Shown: positions 1 through 12,325, counted from the first letter of the stretch. The stretch is DNA of 64,000 nucleotides from Edaphobacter aggregans DSM 19364 (GCF_000745965.1 NZ_JQKI01000024.1:25464-89463); one strand, 5' to 3'. Translations and numbers: made by a program. Notes: generated by a model from the letters alone, not told the origin.

Positions 1-706
1 CGTTGAACGAGACGCCATCGCCCTGCAGCGCGGACACCAACCCCGCCGACCGCGTCGTCCCATACGACTCCCCAAACAGAAATTTTGGAGAGTTCCACCT
101 CTGGTTCGCCGTAATGTAGCGCTCAATAAACTTCCGGAACGCCGCAATGTCCTGATCGGTTCCGGCGAAGTCCTTCACCGTTCCCTTGCCCACCGCTCGC
201 GAAAAGCCGCACAGCGGAGCGTCGATAAACACCAGGTCGCTCTTGTCCAGAAGGCTGTACTCGTTCGTCACCAGGTTGAACGGCGCCGGAACCGAGGCCT
301 CCGGACTCTGCGTGATCACGCGCACTGGCCCGAACGACCCCATGTGCAGCCAGATCGTCGCCGCTCCCGGCCCGCCGTTGTAAAAGAAGGTCACCGGCCG
401 CGACTTCGCATCCGCTCCATCCTGGGTATACGCCACGTAGAAGATGCTGGCATTCGGCTTATCCTGCTCGTCCCGAATCAGCAGGTTGCCCGCCGTCGCC
501 GTGTAGTGAATCACCTGCCCGCCCAGCGTCAGGTCGTGCTTCGTCACCGAAGAGGACTCCGGCGGAACCGGAATCCCGGCGTCTGCCTTCGCCTGCTCCT
601 TCTCCTCCGGCCCCTTGGCCTGCCCCTCAGGAGTCTGTGCCCCCGCCGTCACTGCCATCGCCAAAACTATCGCCGCCGCTGGGCGCAATCTCGTCCAAAC
701 GTTCAA
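1..706 (-). CDS. S10-family serine carboxypeptidase, C-terminus off the window
   Basis: Exported serine carboxypeptidase-like peptidase of family S10; about 235 N-terminal residues are present and the rest lies beyond base 1. The reading frame is open from a TTG at 706 preceded by CAGGAG at about 713-718. The first ~24 residues form a Sec signal peptide ending AGAQ. Visible family motifs are FYNGGPGAAT (oxyanion region, about residue 110) and GESYG with the nucleophile Ser near residue 217; the Asp and His of the triad would be in the missing part. S10 enzymes release C-terminal residues from peptides in the periplasm or outside the cell. The TTG start is chosen for the signal peptide and RBS; the ATG five bases upstream is followed at once by an out-of-frame stop. 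Confidence 0.85.
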   Translation of the reverse strand, partial: MNVWTRLRPAAAIVLAMAVTAGAQTPEGQAKGPEEKEQAKADAGIPVPPESSSVTKHDLTLGGQVIHYTATAGNLLIRDEQDKPNASIFYVAYTQDGADAKSRPVTFFYNGGPGAATIWLHMGSFGPVRVITQSPEASVPAPFNLVTNEYSLLDKSDLVFIDAPLCGFSRAVGKGTVKDFAGTDQDIAAFRKFIERYITANQRWNSPKFLFGESYGTTRSAGLVSALQGDGVSFN

Positions 707-949
707 GTCATACTCCTGGGATTTTGTTTTCTGAGCTGATGGGACCAGTCAGGCCGCCACGCCGTCGCTGCAACTATCATACTGTCAGCTTCGTCTTTGT
801 CATCACGGACTTCTATCCGCGGATCGGCAGTTTTTCACCATGCGAAACGCGAACCCTATCTACAAAAATCTTAGTGGTCAACCACTTAGCTGCGGAGCTA
901 TGATCTGTCTGACCGAGATCTGCCTGACCGAACCCCTTCGAGGACGCCC

Positions 950-1714
950 ATGAGTACTCTCCTCTCCGAAACCTCCGGTACCAAAGAGCTTCAGCAGCAG
1001 GACAATCTGCATCAGAGCCACGCCCCCTGCGAAGCCCCGCCCGACGCCCCCTCCCCCGACACCCTCTCCGACCTCGAGTTCTCCCGCCGGACCTTCGTAA
1101 AGACCGCCGGCATCCTCTCGGCCGGCGTCGCCTCTGGCCTGCCCCGCGTCGCCGCCGCCGAAAAGGCCCGCGTCGCCGCCGCCACCGCGCCCCAAACCAT
1201 CTCGCTCGCCCTCAAGATCAACGGCAAGCAGCACGCCCTCACCGTCGACACCCGCACCACCCTGCTCGACGCCCTGCGCGAGTATCTCTCGCTCACCGGC
1301 ACCAAGAAGGGCTGCGACCACGGCCAGTGCGGAGCCTGCACCGTGCTCGTCGACGGCCGCCGCGTTAACTCCTGTCTCACCCTCGCCGCCGTCGCCCAGG
1401 GCTCAGAGATCACCACCATTGAAGGCCTCGCCCACGGCGACGAACTCCACCCCGTCCAGGCCGCCTTCCTCGAGCACGACGGCTTCCAGTGCGGCTACTG
1501 CACCCCCGGCCAGATCTGCTCCGCCGTCGCCCTCCTCGAGGAGTGCCGCCGCGGCGACCTGAGCCAGGTCTCCTTCCAGACCGGTCAGACCACCAGCCCG
1601 CAGCTCAGCGACAACGAGATCCGCGAGCGCATGAGCGGCAACATCTGCCGCTGCGCCGCCTACCCCAACATCATCGCCGCGGTTCGCGCCGCGGCCCAGG
1701 GAGCACGCTCATGA
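950..1714 (+). CDS. paoA: Aldehyde dehydrogenase, iron-sulfur subunit (PaoA-like), Tat-exported
   Basis: Small [2Fe-2S] subunit of a xanthine-oxidase-family molybdoenzyme, 254 aa. A twin-arginine signal (SRRTFVKTAG) begins near residue 44, after an unusually long hydrophilic N-region, so the complex is probably assembled in the cytoplasm and exported folded. The plant-type ferredoxin cluster ligands are in GCDHGQCGACTV, with a further Cys in NSCLTL; the second, helical cluster domain has QCGYCTPGQ and NICRCAAYPN. This subunit passes electrons from the Mo centre to the FAD of the next subunit. It is first in a tightly coupled three-gene operon; its stop overlaps the next start as ATGA. A weak GAGG lies before the ATG. 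The gene name follows E. coli PaoABC; substrate specificity cannot be read from sequence. Confidence 0.92.
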   Translation: MSTLLSETSGTKELQQQDNLHQSHAPCEAPPDAPSPDTLSDLEFSRRTFVKTAGILSAGVASGLPRVAAAEKARVAAATAPQTISLALKINGKQHALTVDTRTTLLDALREYLSLTGTKKGCDHGQCGACTVLVDGRRVNSCLTLAAVAQGSEITTIEGLAHGDELHPVQAAFLEHDGFQCGYCTPGQICSAVALLEECRRGDLSQVSFQTGQTTSPQLSDNEIRERMSGNICRCAAYPNIIAAVRAAAQGARS

Positions 1715-2727
1715 ACCCCTTTCACTACCAGCGAGCCACCGCCCCCGAAGAGGCAATCCACGTCGTCGCCGCCACCCGCGGAGCCAAGTTCCTCGGCGGA
1801 GGAACCAACCTCATCGACCTGATGAAGTATGACGTCGAGCACCCCACTACGCTCGTCGACATCAACCACCTCAGCTTCACCCAGATCACCTCCGCCTCGG
1901 ACGGCACCACCACTGTCGGAGCTGGAGTCCGCAACAGCGACCTCGCCAATCACCAGACCATCCGCACGAACTATCCATTGCTCTCTCAAGCCATCCTCTC
2001 CGGAGCCTCCGCGCAGCTCCGCAACATGGCCACTACCGGAGGCAATCTTCTCCAGCGAACCCGCTGCTACTACTTCAACGACACCGCCTACACCGAGTGC
2101 AACAAGCGCAACCCCGGCTCCGGCTGCTCCGCCCTCAAAGGCTTCAACCGCATCCACGCCATCCTCGGGACAAGCGCCGACGGCGATTCGGATACCGCCA
2201 ATTGCATTGCCACAAATCCCTCAGACATGAACGTCGCCCTCGCCGCCCTCAACGCCACCGTCCATGTCCAGGGCCCCAAGGGCAAGCGCTCCATTGCGCT
2301 GCGCGACTTCCACCTTCTCCCCGGCACCACGCCGCACATCGAGACCGCCCTCAAGCCCGACGAACTAATCACTTCCGTCGAGCTTCCCCCCTCCCGATTC
2401 GCGAAGCACTCCTGCTACCTCAAGGTCCGCGACCGCCAAAGCTACGCCTTCGCACTCGTCTCCGTAGCCGCCGGCCTCGAGCTCGATGGCTCCACCATCC
2501 AGTCCGCAGGCCTCGCCCTCGGAGGCGTCGCACCCAAGCCCTGGCGCTCCGCCGAAGCCGAGAAGGCCCTCGTCGGCGCACCCGCGACCGTCGAGACCTT
2601 CCACAAGGCCGCCGACCTCGCCGTCGCCGGCGCGAAGACCTACCAGTACAACGCCTTCAAAGTCGAGCTCGCAAAGACGAGCATCGTGCGCGCCCTCACC
2701 CTCGCCGCACAAGGAGTACAGGCATGA
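1711..2727 (+). CDS. paoB: Aldehyde dehydrogenase, FAD-binding subunit (PaoB-like)
   Basis: Medium FAD subunit of the molybdoenzyme complex, 338 aa. It starts at ATG 1711, overlapping paoA by 4 bp, and ends overlapping paoC by 4 bp, so translation is probably coupled. Family features are the FAD-binding stretch KFLGGGTNLIDLMK near residue 35 and ATTGGNLLQRTRCYYF near residue 110. The Cys-rich segment that follows (TECNKRNPGSGCSAL) resembles the extra [4Fe-4S] region of PaoB. The protein takes electrons from the iron-sulfur subunit and hands them to an external acceptor. No signal peptide is visible, so export would be by hitch-hiking on the Tat signal of the first subunit. Confidence 0.9.
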   Translation: MNPFHYQRATAPEEAIHVVAATRGAKFLGGGTNLIDLMKYDVEHPTTLVDINHLSFTQITSASDGTTTVGAGVRNSDLANHQTIRTNYPLLSQAILSGASAQLRNMATTGGNLLQRTRCYYFNDTAYTECNKRNPGSGCSALKGFNRIHAILGTSADGDSDTANCIATNPSDMNVALAALNATVHVQGPKGKRSIALRDFHLLPGTTPHIETALKPDELITSVELPPSRFAKHSCYLKVRDRQSYAFALVSVAAGLELDGSTIQSAGLALGGVAPKPWRSAEAEKALVGAPATVETFHKAADLAVAGAKTYQYNAFKVELAKTSIVRALTLAAQGVQA

Positions 2728-4952
2728 TCAACCTCGACGAAGAGACCAAGCAGAACGCCAAGCAGCTCGACCACCGCTATGACGGCCGCCTCAAGGTCAC
2801 AGGCGCCGCCAAGTACGCCGCCGAGTTTCCCGTCAAGGACGTCGTCCACGGCTACATCGTCCAGAGCACCATCCCCTCCGGCACCGTCGCCTCCATCGAC
2901 GACGCCGCAGCCAGGCACGCATCCGGCGTCCTCGCCGTCATGACGCCTTTTAGCGCTCCCAAGGTCACGCCCAATAACAACGTCAACGTCCTTCAGGACA
3001 ACCGCGTCCTCTACAACGGCCAGCCCATCGCCGTCGTCGTCGCGCGCTCGCTACCCGAAGCCATCCACGCAGCCACGCTGTTGCGCGTCAACTACAACCC
3101 CACTCCCGCGCGCCTTGACTTCGACGCCCTCATCTCCGAGTCGCGCCCGCCCAAGCGCAACGGCGTAGCCTGGGAGCCCGGAACCAGTCCCCTGCCTCCC
3201 GGAGCCAACCGCCGCGGCGACGTCGACGCCGCCTTCGCCAAGGCCGCCGTCACCGTCGACCAGATCTACACCACTCCCATCCAGAACCACAACCCCATGG
3301 AGCCGCACGCCACTATTGCCTCGTGGGAGAACGGAAAGCTCAGCGTCTACGACTCCACCCAGGGCATCACCGGCGAGCGCCAGAACCTAGCCCACGCCTT
3401 CGGCCTCCAGCCCAACGACGTCCACGTCGAATGTCCCTTCGTCGGTGGCGGGTTTGGCTGCAAGGGCTCCGTCTGGTCGCACGTCCTGCTCGCCGCCATG
3501 GCCGCCAAAGTCGTCCAGCGCCCCGTCAAGATCGCCATCACCCGCGAGCAGATGTTCGGCCCCGTCGGCTCCCGCCCCAACACGCGCCAGCACATCAAGC
3601 TGGGCGCAGATGCCACCGGCAAGCTCCTCGCCACCCAGCACGACGTCACCCTCTACGCCTCCATGTTCGCCGACTTCGTCGAGGGCTCCGCCAACCAGAC
3701 CAACATGCTCTACGCGAGTGAGACCCTCTCCACCAATCACCGCCTCGTCGAGATGAACCTCGGCATGGGAACCTTCCAGCGCGCCCCCGGCGAGGCCACC
3801 GGAACCCTCGCCTTCGAGGTCGCGCTCGACGAACTGGCCGAGAAGCTCAACATGGACCCCATCCAGCTACGCCTCGCCAACTACGCCGAAGAAGATCCCG
3901 GCAAGAAGCTCCCCTGGTCCAGCAAGCACCTCCGCGAGTGCTATGCCGACGCCGCCGAGCGCTTCAACTGGGCTCGCCGCAAGCCCACTCCCGGACAGGT
4001 CCGCGAAGGCAATAAGCTCATCGGCTTCGGCATGGCCACCGCCACCTACGGGGCGAATCGCTCCAACTCCACCGCCATCGTCCGGATCCTTCCCAGCGGC
4101 CGCGTCTACGTCGGTTGCGGAACCCAGGACCTCGGCACAGGAACCTACACCATCATGGCGCAGGCGGCCGCCATGGCCCTCGGCGTCGATCCATCACTCG
4201 TCGACGTTGAACTCGGCGACTCCACCCTGCCTCGCTCCGGAGGCTCCGGTGGCTCGCAAACCGCCGCCTCCGTCTGCCCCGCCGTCTACCAGGCCGCGCT
4301 CGACGTCAAGCAGAAGCTCATCAACCTCGCCTGCAACGACTCCGCTTCGCCGCTGCACCTCGCCAACACCGAATCCGTCTCGACCCGCGACGGCGTCCTC
4401 TTTACCAAATCCTTCCCCACGAAATCCGAGCCCTTCGCCGCACTCCTCTCCCGCAGCGGCACTCCCATCGAAGCCACCGCCACCGCCGAGCCCGCCAAGG
4501 ACCGCAGCACCTTCAGCTCCCACTCCTGGGGAGCCGTCTTCGCCGAGGTCGCCGTCGACGCCGACACCCGCACGGTGCAGGTCCGCCGCGTCGTCGGAAC
4601 CTACGACATCGGAACCCTGATGAACAGGAAGACCGGCATCAATCAACTCCAGGGCGGCATCGCCTGGGGAATTGGCTTCGCCCTCCACGAAGAGGCGCAC
4701 ATCGATCCCACCCACGGCCTCACCGTCAACCGCAACATCGCCGAGTACCACGTCCCCGTCAACGCCGACGTAGGCGAGATCGACGTCGCCTGCCTCAACA
4801 TCCCCGACTACCGCTTCTCCCCGCTCGGCGCCCGCGGCATCGGCGAGATCGGCATCACCGGAGCCGCCGCCGCCGTCGCCAACGCCGTCTACAACGCAAC
4901 CGGCAAACGCGTCCGCGACTTCCCCATCACCATCGACAAGCTCATGGCCTAA
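2724..4952 (+). CDS. paoC: Aldehyde dehydrogenase, molybdenum-binding catalytic subunit (PaoC-like)
   Basis: Large catalytic subunit carrying the molybdopterin cofactor, 742 aa, close to the ~730 aa usual for PaoC. It begins at ATG 2724, overlapping paoB by 4 bp. Recognisable motifs: DHRYDGRLKVTGAAKYAAE at the N-terminus, VGGGFGCKG and FQRAPGEATG for cofactor and substrate pocket, and GARGIGEIGITGAA near the C-terminus with the predicted catalytic Glu at about residue 708. The complex oxidises aldehydes, often aromatic, to carboxylic acids. No dedicated maturation chaperone gene (paoD/xdhC type) follows; the next gene is a rhodanese on the other strand, so insertion of a sulfurated cofactor must rely on a chaperone encoded elsewhere. 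Confidence 0.92.
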   Translation: MINLDEETKQNAKQLDHRYDGRLKVTGAAKYAAEFPVKDVVHGYIVQSTIPSGTVASIDDAAARHASGVLAVMTPFSAPKVTPNNNVNVLQDNRVLYNGQPIAVVVARSLPEAIHAATLLRVNYNPTPARLDFDALISESRPPKRNGVAWEPGTSPLPPGANRRGDVDAAFAKAAVTVDQIYTTPIQNHNPMEPHATIASWENGKLSVYDSTQGITGERQNLAHAFGLQPNDVHVECPFVGGGFGCKGSVWSHVLLAAMAAKVVQRPVKIAITREQMFGPVGSRPNTRQHIKLGADATGKLLATQHDVTLYASMFADFVEGSANQTNMLYASETLSTNHRLVEMNLGMGTFQRAPGEATGTLAFEVALDELAEKLNMDPIQLRLANYAEEDPGKKLPWSSKHLRECYADAAERFNWARRKPTPGQVREGNKLIGFGMATATYGANRSNSTAIVRILPSGRVYVGCGTQDLGTGTYTIMAQAAAMALGVDPSLVDVELGDSTLPRSGGSGGSQTAASVCPAVYQAALDVKQKLINLACNDSASPLHLANTESVSTRDGVLFTKSFPTKSEPFAALLSRSGTPIEATATAEPAKDRSTFSSHSWGAVFAEVAVDADTRTVQVRRVVGTYDIGTLMNRKTGINQLQGGIAWGIGFALHEEAHIDPTHGLTVNRNIAEYHVPVNADVGEIDVACLNIPDYRFSPLGARGIGEIGITGAAAAVANAVYNATGKRVRDFPITIDKLMA

Positions 4953-5024
4953 GCCGCCAAAATTTAGCGCCGCCAGGAAATTCATGGCGGCGCGAATACT
5001 TTATCGCGAATACTTTATTGGGAC

Positions 5025-5055
5025 GTCATTCTGAGCGCAGCTCAGTAGTTCGCCG
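5025..5055. repeat. Dispersed palindromic repeat family 1, short copy
   Basis: A partial copy beginning GTCATTCTGAGCGCAGC, in the gap between paoC and the rhodanese gene. The same opening recurs at 7550, 7871, 23902, 25010, 26023, 40381, 43534, 44972 and 46073. Confidence 0.6.
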
Positions 5056-5090
5056 GTGCCGACGACGCTGTCCCGATAGGAAAAGACTCT

Positions 5091-5540
5091 TCAAACCGTA
5101 TCCAGCCGGAACGAGTCCATATACCGCTCCACGGCGTACCCCTTCGCCTTCCAGGCCGCCAGCCCGCCATGCAGCAGCTTGATCCGCGTGTACTGAAGAT
5201 TCTTCGCCCGCCGCAGAATCTCCCAGCTCGTCTTCTCGCCCGGGCACGTGCAGTAGATCACCACATCCTGCTCCTTCGGAATCACCGCCGGATTCTTCAG
5301 CACCTCTTTCGGCGCGATCCTCTTCGCCCCCGGAATTATCTCCGAGTAAGCCAGAACATCCAGCGGCTGACGTACATCGAAGACCATCACCTTCGGCTCC
5401 GGCTCCAGCAGCTCATGCAGTTCATCCGGCTCGATGCAGTGCTGGAACAGCTCGCGCCGCTTCTTCACGACCCAAACCCTCCACGCCACAAACAGGAGGA
5501 CGCCAAGCGCAACGACCGCCCATATCGAAATCAGTAGCAT
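5091..5540 (-). CDS. Membrane-anchored single-domain rhodanese
   Basis: Predicted sulfurtransferase-fold protein of 149 aa. Residues 3-23 form one hydrophobic helix followed by a basic RR/KKRR stretch, so the catalytic domain should face the cytoplasm. The rhodanese domain spans about residues 45-145, with DVR near 55-57 and the active-site loop VIYCTCPGEKTSW, catalytic Cys at residue 97. The YCxCP variant with a second Cys two residues on is common in bacterial membrane rhodaneses. A good GAGGAGC ribosome site precedes the ATG. It is convergent with paoC; whether it supplies sulfur for the molybdenum cofactor is only a suggestion from location. Confidence 0.85.
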   Translation of the reverse strand: MLLISIWAVVALGVLLFVAWRVWVVKKRRELFQHCIEPDELHELLEPEPKVMVFDVRQPLDVLAYSEIIPGAKRIAPKEVLKNPAVIPKEQDVVIYCTCPGEKTSWEILRRAKNLQYTRIKLLHGGLAAWKAKGYAVERYMDSFRLDTV

Positions 5541-5762
5541 ATCGAGCTCCTCATCGACTCACGCCTATTCAGATTCTCCACAAGGCAGAATGATTCGCCA
5601 GAATGTAACGTCATATCCGGCATCCTAGCCTACACCGGCGGCCAACCGCCAGCATCCCTCGCACAATCCCTTCCACGCACGCGCAACGTACCTCAGCTTG
5701 TTCCGCGCCATCCCATCAAACTCTATTCCAGGCAAACAATATGCGAAGATCACCCAAGGCCT

Positions 5763-8240
<2,478 letters not shown>

Positions 8241-8295
8241 CACCGACTGAATCACTATTCACTTGTGCCCTCGCCGTGTGCTACCGTCGCAATCA

Positions 8296-8802
8296 ATGGC
8301 CACGCCCGACACAACCCGCCACACTCCCGCCTCCATGAACGGAACCACCCCCACCATCGACGAGCGCGCCAGCCACTGCTTCGGCTGCGGTCCCGCCAAC
8401 CCCCAGGGCCTCCACCTCATCTTCACAACCGACACCAGCGATCCCGCCAACCCCATCGCGACCTGCCACTTCCAACTCGATCGCCTCCACGAAGGCCCGC
8501 CCGGCCACATCCACGGCGGCATCGTCGCCACGCTGCTAGACGAGGCCATGAGCAAGCTCAACCGCCCCCTCAACGTCCTCGCCATGACCCGCCACATGGA
8601 GGTCGACTACCTCCGCCCCGTCCCGCTCTACCAGCCCCTCACCCTCACCAGCCGCCACCTCAGCCGCGAGGGCCGCAAGCTCTTCCACCAGGCCGAAATC
8701 CAATCCCCCGAAGGCCAGGTCCTCGCCCGCGCCAAAGGCCTCTTCATCATCATCGACAAAGCTATGCTCGCCGCCGCAGGCTTCACCGGCCCCGAAGACT
8801 AA
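8296..8802 (+). CDS. PaaI/YbgC-type hotdog-fold thioesterase
   Basis: Probable acyl-CoA thioesterase of the PaaI family, 168 aa from ATG 8296. The conserved signature is PPGHIHGGIVATLLDEAMSK, with the HGG turn and the acidic residue of the catalytic helix. An N-terminal CFGCGPANPQGLHL segment is typical of this subgroup. A TTG at 8263 would add 11 residues rich in Arg and Ser without similarity, and an ATG at 8335 would remove 13; the ATG at 8296 is a compromise. The gene converges with the glycosyltransferase that follows, their stop codons overlapping by 4 bp. Substrate unknown. Confidence 0.85.
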   Translation: MATPDTTRHTPASMNGTTPTIDERASHCFGCGPANPQGLHLIFTTDTSDPANPIATCHFQLDRLHEGPPGHIHGGIVATLLDEAMSKLNRPLNVLAMTRHMEVDYLRPVPLYQPLTLTSRHLSREGRKLFHQAEIQSPEGQVLARAKGLFIIIDKAMLAAAGFTGPED

Positions 8803-9521
8803 ACCTCCGACTCCTCCCAGTACCCCTGGTCCCGCAGAAAGTACTTATCGTTCCAGCTATGCAGCATCGTCTTGAAGAACATCCAGACCATGCGCCCATG
8901 CCCCAGCTTTTGAAATCTGCGGTTCGTCGTCAGCACCTTCCCCCGCACAATCCGGAACCGCGTCCGCGCCACACCCTTTGACAGCAGATAGTCTTCCGCA
9001 AACAGCGCGCGCTCGTTGAACCCACCCAGCGCCCAGAACGCCTCGCGATCAAACAGCATGAACATCCCCGTCGCAAACGGCTTCAGCACCGACCCCACCC
9101 GCTGCATGAAGTTGTTCCCCATATAAAGCGCATCGTCGAAGAAGCTCCCCTCCCGGCACGCGATATTCGTCGTCACCAGGTGCAGTCGTCTCCTCCGCAT
9201 CCTCCACAGCGCCCGCCGCAGCAGCGTCGGCTCCGGCAACTCCACGTCCGCGTCCAGAAACAGCACATAAGGAGTCGTCGCCAGCCGCGCGCCCGCATTC
9301 CGCCCCACCGAAGGCAGCCCGCCCTCGATCACCTCCACGCGCAATCGGTCTTGGAAGCTCAGCGCCACCTCCACCGTCCCGTCCGTCGAGCCAGCGTCCG
9401 CCACGATCACCCGTGTCTCCGACATCCCCTCGAAGTCCTGCCTGGCCAGCGAGCCCAGCAGCCTCGGCAGCATCTCCGACTCATTCTTCGCCGGAATCAC
9501 AATCGTCAGCTCAGCGCCCAT
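8799..9521 (-). CDS. Family 2 glycosyltransferase
   Basis: Cytoplasmic or membrane-associated GT-A fold glycosyltransferase, 240 aa. The N-terminus [20 protein letters not shown] is the nucleotide-sugar binding strand and loop; [10 protein letters not shown] and [10 protein letters not shown] supply the Asp residues (DxD-like) that bind metal and sugar nucleotide. A second acidic region, [10 protein letters not shown], is where the catalytic base usually lies. A GTG at 9545 is possible, but ATG 9521 has GGAGGGG just upstream and starts right at the conserved strand. The C-terminal third contains no clear membrane helix. No neighbouring polysaccharide genes, so the acceptor is unknown. Confidence 0.85.
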   Translation of the reverse strand: MGAELTIVIPAKNESEMLPRLLGSLARQDFEGMSETRVIVADAGSTDGTVEVALSFQDRLRVEVIEGGLPSVGRNAGARLATTPYVLFLDADVELPEPTLLRRALWRMRRRRLHLVTTNIACREGSFFDDALYMGNNFMQRVGSVLKPFATGMFMLFDREAFWALGGFNERALFAEDYLLSKGVARTRFRIVRGKVLTTNRRFQKLGHGRMVWMFFKTMLHSWNDKYFLRDQGYWEESEV

Positions 9522-9752
9522 CACCCCTCCAGGCGATGTGCGCACACCGCCACTTACGCAAATCCTCCGCCCGACCCCCCGCTGCGCGCTTCAATTGAAT
9601 TTGAATTTTCTGCAAATAACTCTGGGCGCTCCCAGCTGATTAACAAAAACTCAGCTCTTCATCTCCCGCTAACAAAGCTGCTAAACTTTAACCTTTCGCG
9701 GCAAACGCCCTCGCAATCTAACTACGTACCGCGGCTCGCAAGGAGAACTCTC

Positions 9753-10706
9753 ATGTCTGACCACACCTCAAACGGCAATCTCGGATCCACCTCCCTCCGC
9801 CTCAAGACCGGCCTGGCCGAGATGCTCAAAGGTGGAGTCATCATGGACGTCATGAACGTCGAGCAGGCGCGCATCGCCGAAGAGGCCGGCGCCACCTCCG
9901 TCATGGCCCTCGAGCGTGTCCCCGCCATGATCCGCGCCGAAGGCGGCGTCGCCCGCATGGCCAATCCAAAGCTCATCAAGCAGATCATCGGAGCCGTCTC
10001 CATCCCCGTCATGGCCAAGGCCCGCATCGGCCACTTCGCCGAGGCCCAGATCCTCCAGGAGCTCGGCGTCGACTTCATCGACGAGTCCGAGGTCCTCACC
10101 CCCGCCGACGAGACCTTCCACATCGACAAGCACGCCTTCACCACGCCCTTCGTCTGCGGAGCCCGCAACCTCGGCGAAGCCTGCCGCCGCATCGCCGAAG
10201 GCGCAGCCATGATCCGCACCAAGGGCGAGGCCGGAACCGGCGACGTCGTCCACGCCGTCCAGCACATGCGCCAGATCGTCCGCGAGATGCGCGCCCTCAC
10301 CGTCCTCGACGACGCCGAGCTCTACAACGCCGCCAAGGTCCACCAGGCACCCTACGAGATCATCCGCATGGTCGCCCAGGCCGGCAAGCTCCCCGTCCCC
10401 AACTTCTCCGCCGGCGGAATCGCCACCCCCGCCGACGCCGCCCTCATGATGCAGCTCGGCGCCGAGGCCGTCTTCGTCGGCTCCGGAATCTTCATGAAGG
10501 AGCGCGCCACTCCTCTCGACGTCGAAAACAACCCCAAGGAACGCGAAGAAGCCGTCTCCCGCGCCAAGGCCATCGTCACCGCCACCACCCACTTCAACGA
10601 CCCCAAGATCGTCGCCGATGCCTCCGAGCAGGTCATCGGGACCATGAAAGGGCTCGCCGCCGCCGCCCTCGAAGAGTCCGAACTCCTCCAGACCCGCGGC
10701 TGGTAG
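9753..10706 (+). CDS. pdxS: Pyridoxal 5'-phosphate synthase subunit PdxS
   Basis: Synthase subunit of the deoxyxylulose-5-phosphate-independent vitamin B6 route, 317 aa. It makes PLP from ribose 5-phosphate, glyceraldehyde 3-phosphate and ammonia supplied by PdxT. The (beta/alpha)8 protein is very conserved: [20 protein letters not shown] near residues 28-47, [15 protein letters not shown] with the catalytic Lys, [14 protein letters not shown], and [12 protein letters not shown] binding phosphate. AAGGAG lies 7 bases before the ATG. Its partner pdxT lies about 5 kb downstream on the same strand instead of adjacent. A weakly AT-rich stretch at 9598-9720 probably holds the promoter. Confidence 0.97.
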   Translation: MSDHTSNGNLGSTSLRLKTGLAEMLKGGVIMDVMNVEQARIAEEAGATSVMALERVPAMIRAEGGVARMANPKLIKQIIGAVSIPVMAKARIGHFAEAQILQELGVDFIDESEVLTPADETFHIDKHAFTTPFVCGARNLGEACRRIAEGAAMIRTKGEAGTGDVVHAVQHMRQIVREMRALTVLDDAELYNAAKVHQAPYEIIRMVAQAGKLPVPNFSAGGIATPADAALMMQLGAEAVFVGSGIFMKERATPLDVENNPKEREEAVSRAKAIVTATTHFNDPKIVADASEQVIGTMKGLAAAALEESELLQTRGW

Positions 10707-10723
10707 CATCCGCAAAAGTCGAG

Positions 10724-12325
10724 TTAGGGCGTGTTCGGTTCAAGCAAACGTTGAAAGTCCAATCGATCGGGACTCAAGAAGGATAAAGGTAAAACTACGC
10801 AGAACGTTGCGCCGCCACCCGGGTTATTCTCAGCCCATATGCGGCCACCATGGGCCTCGACGATTGAGCGCGATACTGCCAAACCGATCCCCATACCCTT
10901 TTCCTTCGTAGTCAAGAAAGGTTCGAAAATCCTTTCCGGATCATCGACTCCCGGCCCGTTGTCGATCACTTGTATCAGCACCTCGTTCTGATCTGTTACG
11001 GCTGCCCGAACCTTAGCAAGCGAAGTGAGTCTGCTATCCTCCATTGCTTCGATAGCGTTCGAGATTAAATTGATGAATACCTGTTGGATCTGTATCGGAT
11101 CTACAGAGACGTTGGGGAGATTCTCATCAAAGTCTCTGTCAATTGGGATTTCACGCTTGTTTGGATCCTCCTGAACGAGGCGAACGGCCTCAGCCATGAT
11201 TTCAGGGATACTTGCTTCCGTCTTATCAAAGGACTCCTGTTTGAAGAGCGCTCGAATGTGTTGCATAGCCTCATCGGCTGCACGAGCATCTCTCAATATT
11301 CGATCAATCGAGGTGTTTGTTTGCACCAGATTTGGCGGATTCGCTGCCAGCCAGCGCTTTGCAGCCTGAGCATTTAAAAACACGGCCATAAGCGGCTGGT
11401 TGAGCTCGTGAGCGATCGAGGCTGAGAGCTCAGCTACGGTGGCTATCCTTGACGCCCTGCTCAGCTTGATGCGGGTATCGCGAAGATGGTCCTCAGCCCG
11501 TTTCCGGTCGTCGATATCGAAGAGAACCCCGTACCACTTAATGATATTTCCCTCGTCGTCGCGCAGAGGGAAATTGCGACTCAAGAACCATCGGTAGGTT
11601 CCATCTGCGCGTCTAAGGCGTATCTCCTGATCCGAGGAAGTTCCGGTGGTCAATGCGGCCTGAAGACTGGCCGTCGAGCGATCACGGTCGTCGGGATGTA
11701 CTGCACTCGCCCAGCCCGAGCCCTGCTTCCAGCCCGAGCACAGCCCCTGTTCTCTGGAAAGCCCGGTGTAATCCGCCCAACTTTGGCTGATGAAATCGAC
11801 CGATCCGTCAGGCAAAGCGGTCCCCACGATGGCGGGTATCGTCTCAACGATGGTCCGAAGCTCCCTCTCGCTTTGCTGGATTCTCTCCTCTGCCCGCTTT
11901 ACCTTCGTTATAGCGGCGCGCTTTCGCTTATCGACATCGACACTCGATCCATACCACTTGATAATTTCTCGATGTTCGTCACGCATCGCGAGTTTGTGGT
12001 GCACCATCCAGCGATATTCCCCATCAGCCCGCCGCACTCGCGCTACTCCCTCAAAGCACTCTCCCGTGGCGATCGACTCCCGCCACTTCTGTACGAAAGC
12101 TTCGACATCTTCTGGATGAATAAAGGAAGTCCATTCCCATCCCAACAGCTTCTCGATCGGTTGTCCGAAAAAGTCGATCCACGTCTGATTCAAGAAATCG
12201 AGGTAGCCATCCGGTCGGGCTGTGTGGATAAGCGCAGGAGTCGAATCGACAATTCGTCGAAGCCTCAGGCTCTCATCATCGGCCGAATTGTTCCCGCCGG
12301 CTCCCATGATCCAACCGTACAACAC
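10724..12325 (-). CDS. Soluble sensor histidine kinase with two PAS-PAC modules
   Basis: Predicted cytoplasmic sensor kinase of 533 aa with no membrane helix. Two PAS-PAC units occupy about residues 24-140 and 150-275; both contain the W.G...HP.D pattern and end with K.YG...D.D.RK.A. A coiled linker leads to the HisKA box ELSASIAHELNQPLMAVF (phosphorylated His near residue 310). The ATPase domain follows, with N box NLISNAIEAM, G1 DNGPGVDD, F box FEPFLTTKEKGMGIGLAVS and a GGATF end. This resembles the FixL/NtrB-like kinases of Acidobacteriota and rhizobia. No response regulator is next to it, so it is an orphan. An in-frame ATG at 12307 is an alternative start. Confidence 0.9.
   Translation of the reverse strand: MLYGWIMGAGGNNSADDESLRLRRIVDSTPALIHTARPDGYLDFLNQTWIDFFGQPIEKLLGWEWTSFIHPEDVEAFVQKWRESIATGECFEGVARVRRADGEYRWMVHHKLAMRDEHREIIKWYGSSVDVDKRKRAAITKVKRAEERIQQSERELRTIVETIPAIVGTALPDGSVDFISQSWADYTGLSREQGLCSGWKQGSGWASAVHPDDRDRSTASLQAALTTGTSSDQEIRLRRADGTYRWFLSRNFPLRDDEGNIIKWYGVLFDIDDRKRAEDHLRDTRIKLSRASRIATVAELSASIAHELNQPLMAVFLNAQAAKRWLAANPPNLVQTNTSIDRILRDARAADEAMQHIRALFKQESFDKTEASIPEIMAEAVRLVQEDPNKREIPIDRDFDENLPNVSVDPIQIQQVFINLISNAIEAMEDSRLTSLAKVRAAVTDQNEVLIQVIDNGPGVDDPERIFEPFLTTKEKGMGIGLAVSRSIVEAHGGRIWAENNPGGGATFCVVLPLSFLSPDRLDFQRLLEPNTP

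Noticed and set aside
4950..5090. Terminator after paoC
   Set aside because: GGCGCC..GGCGGCGC pairing at about 4966-4993 is possible but has no T-tract; left unannotated.
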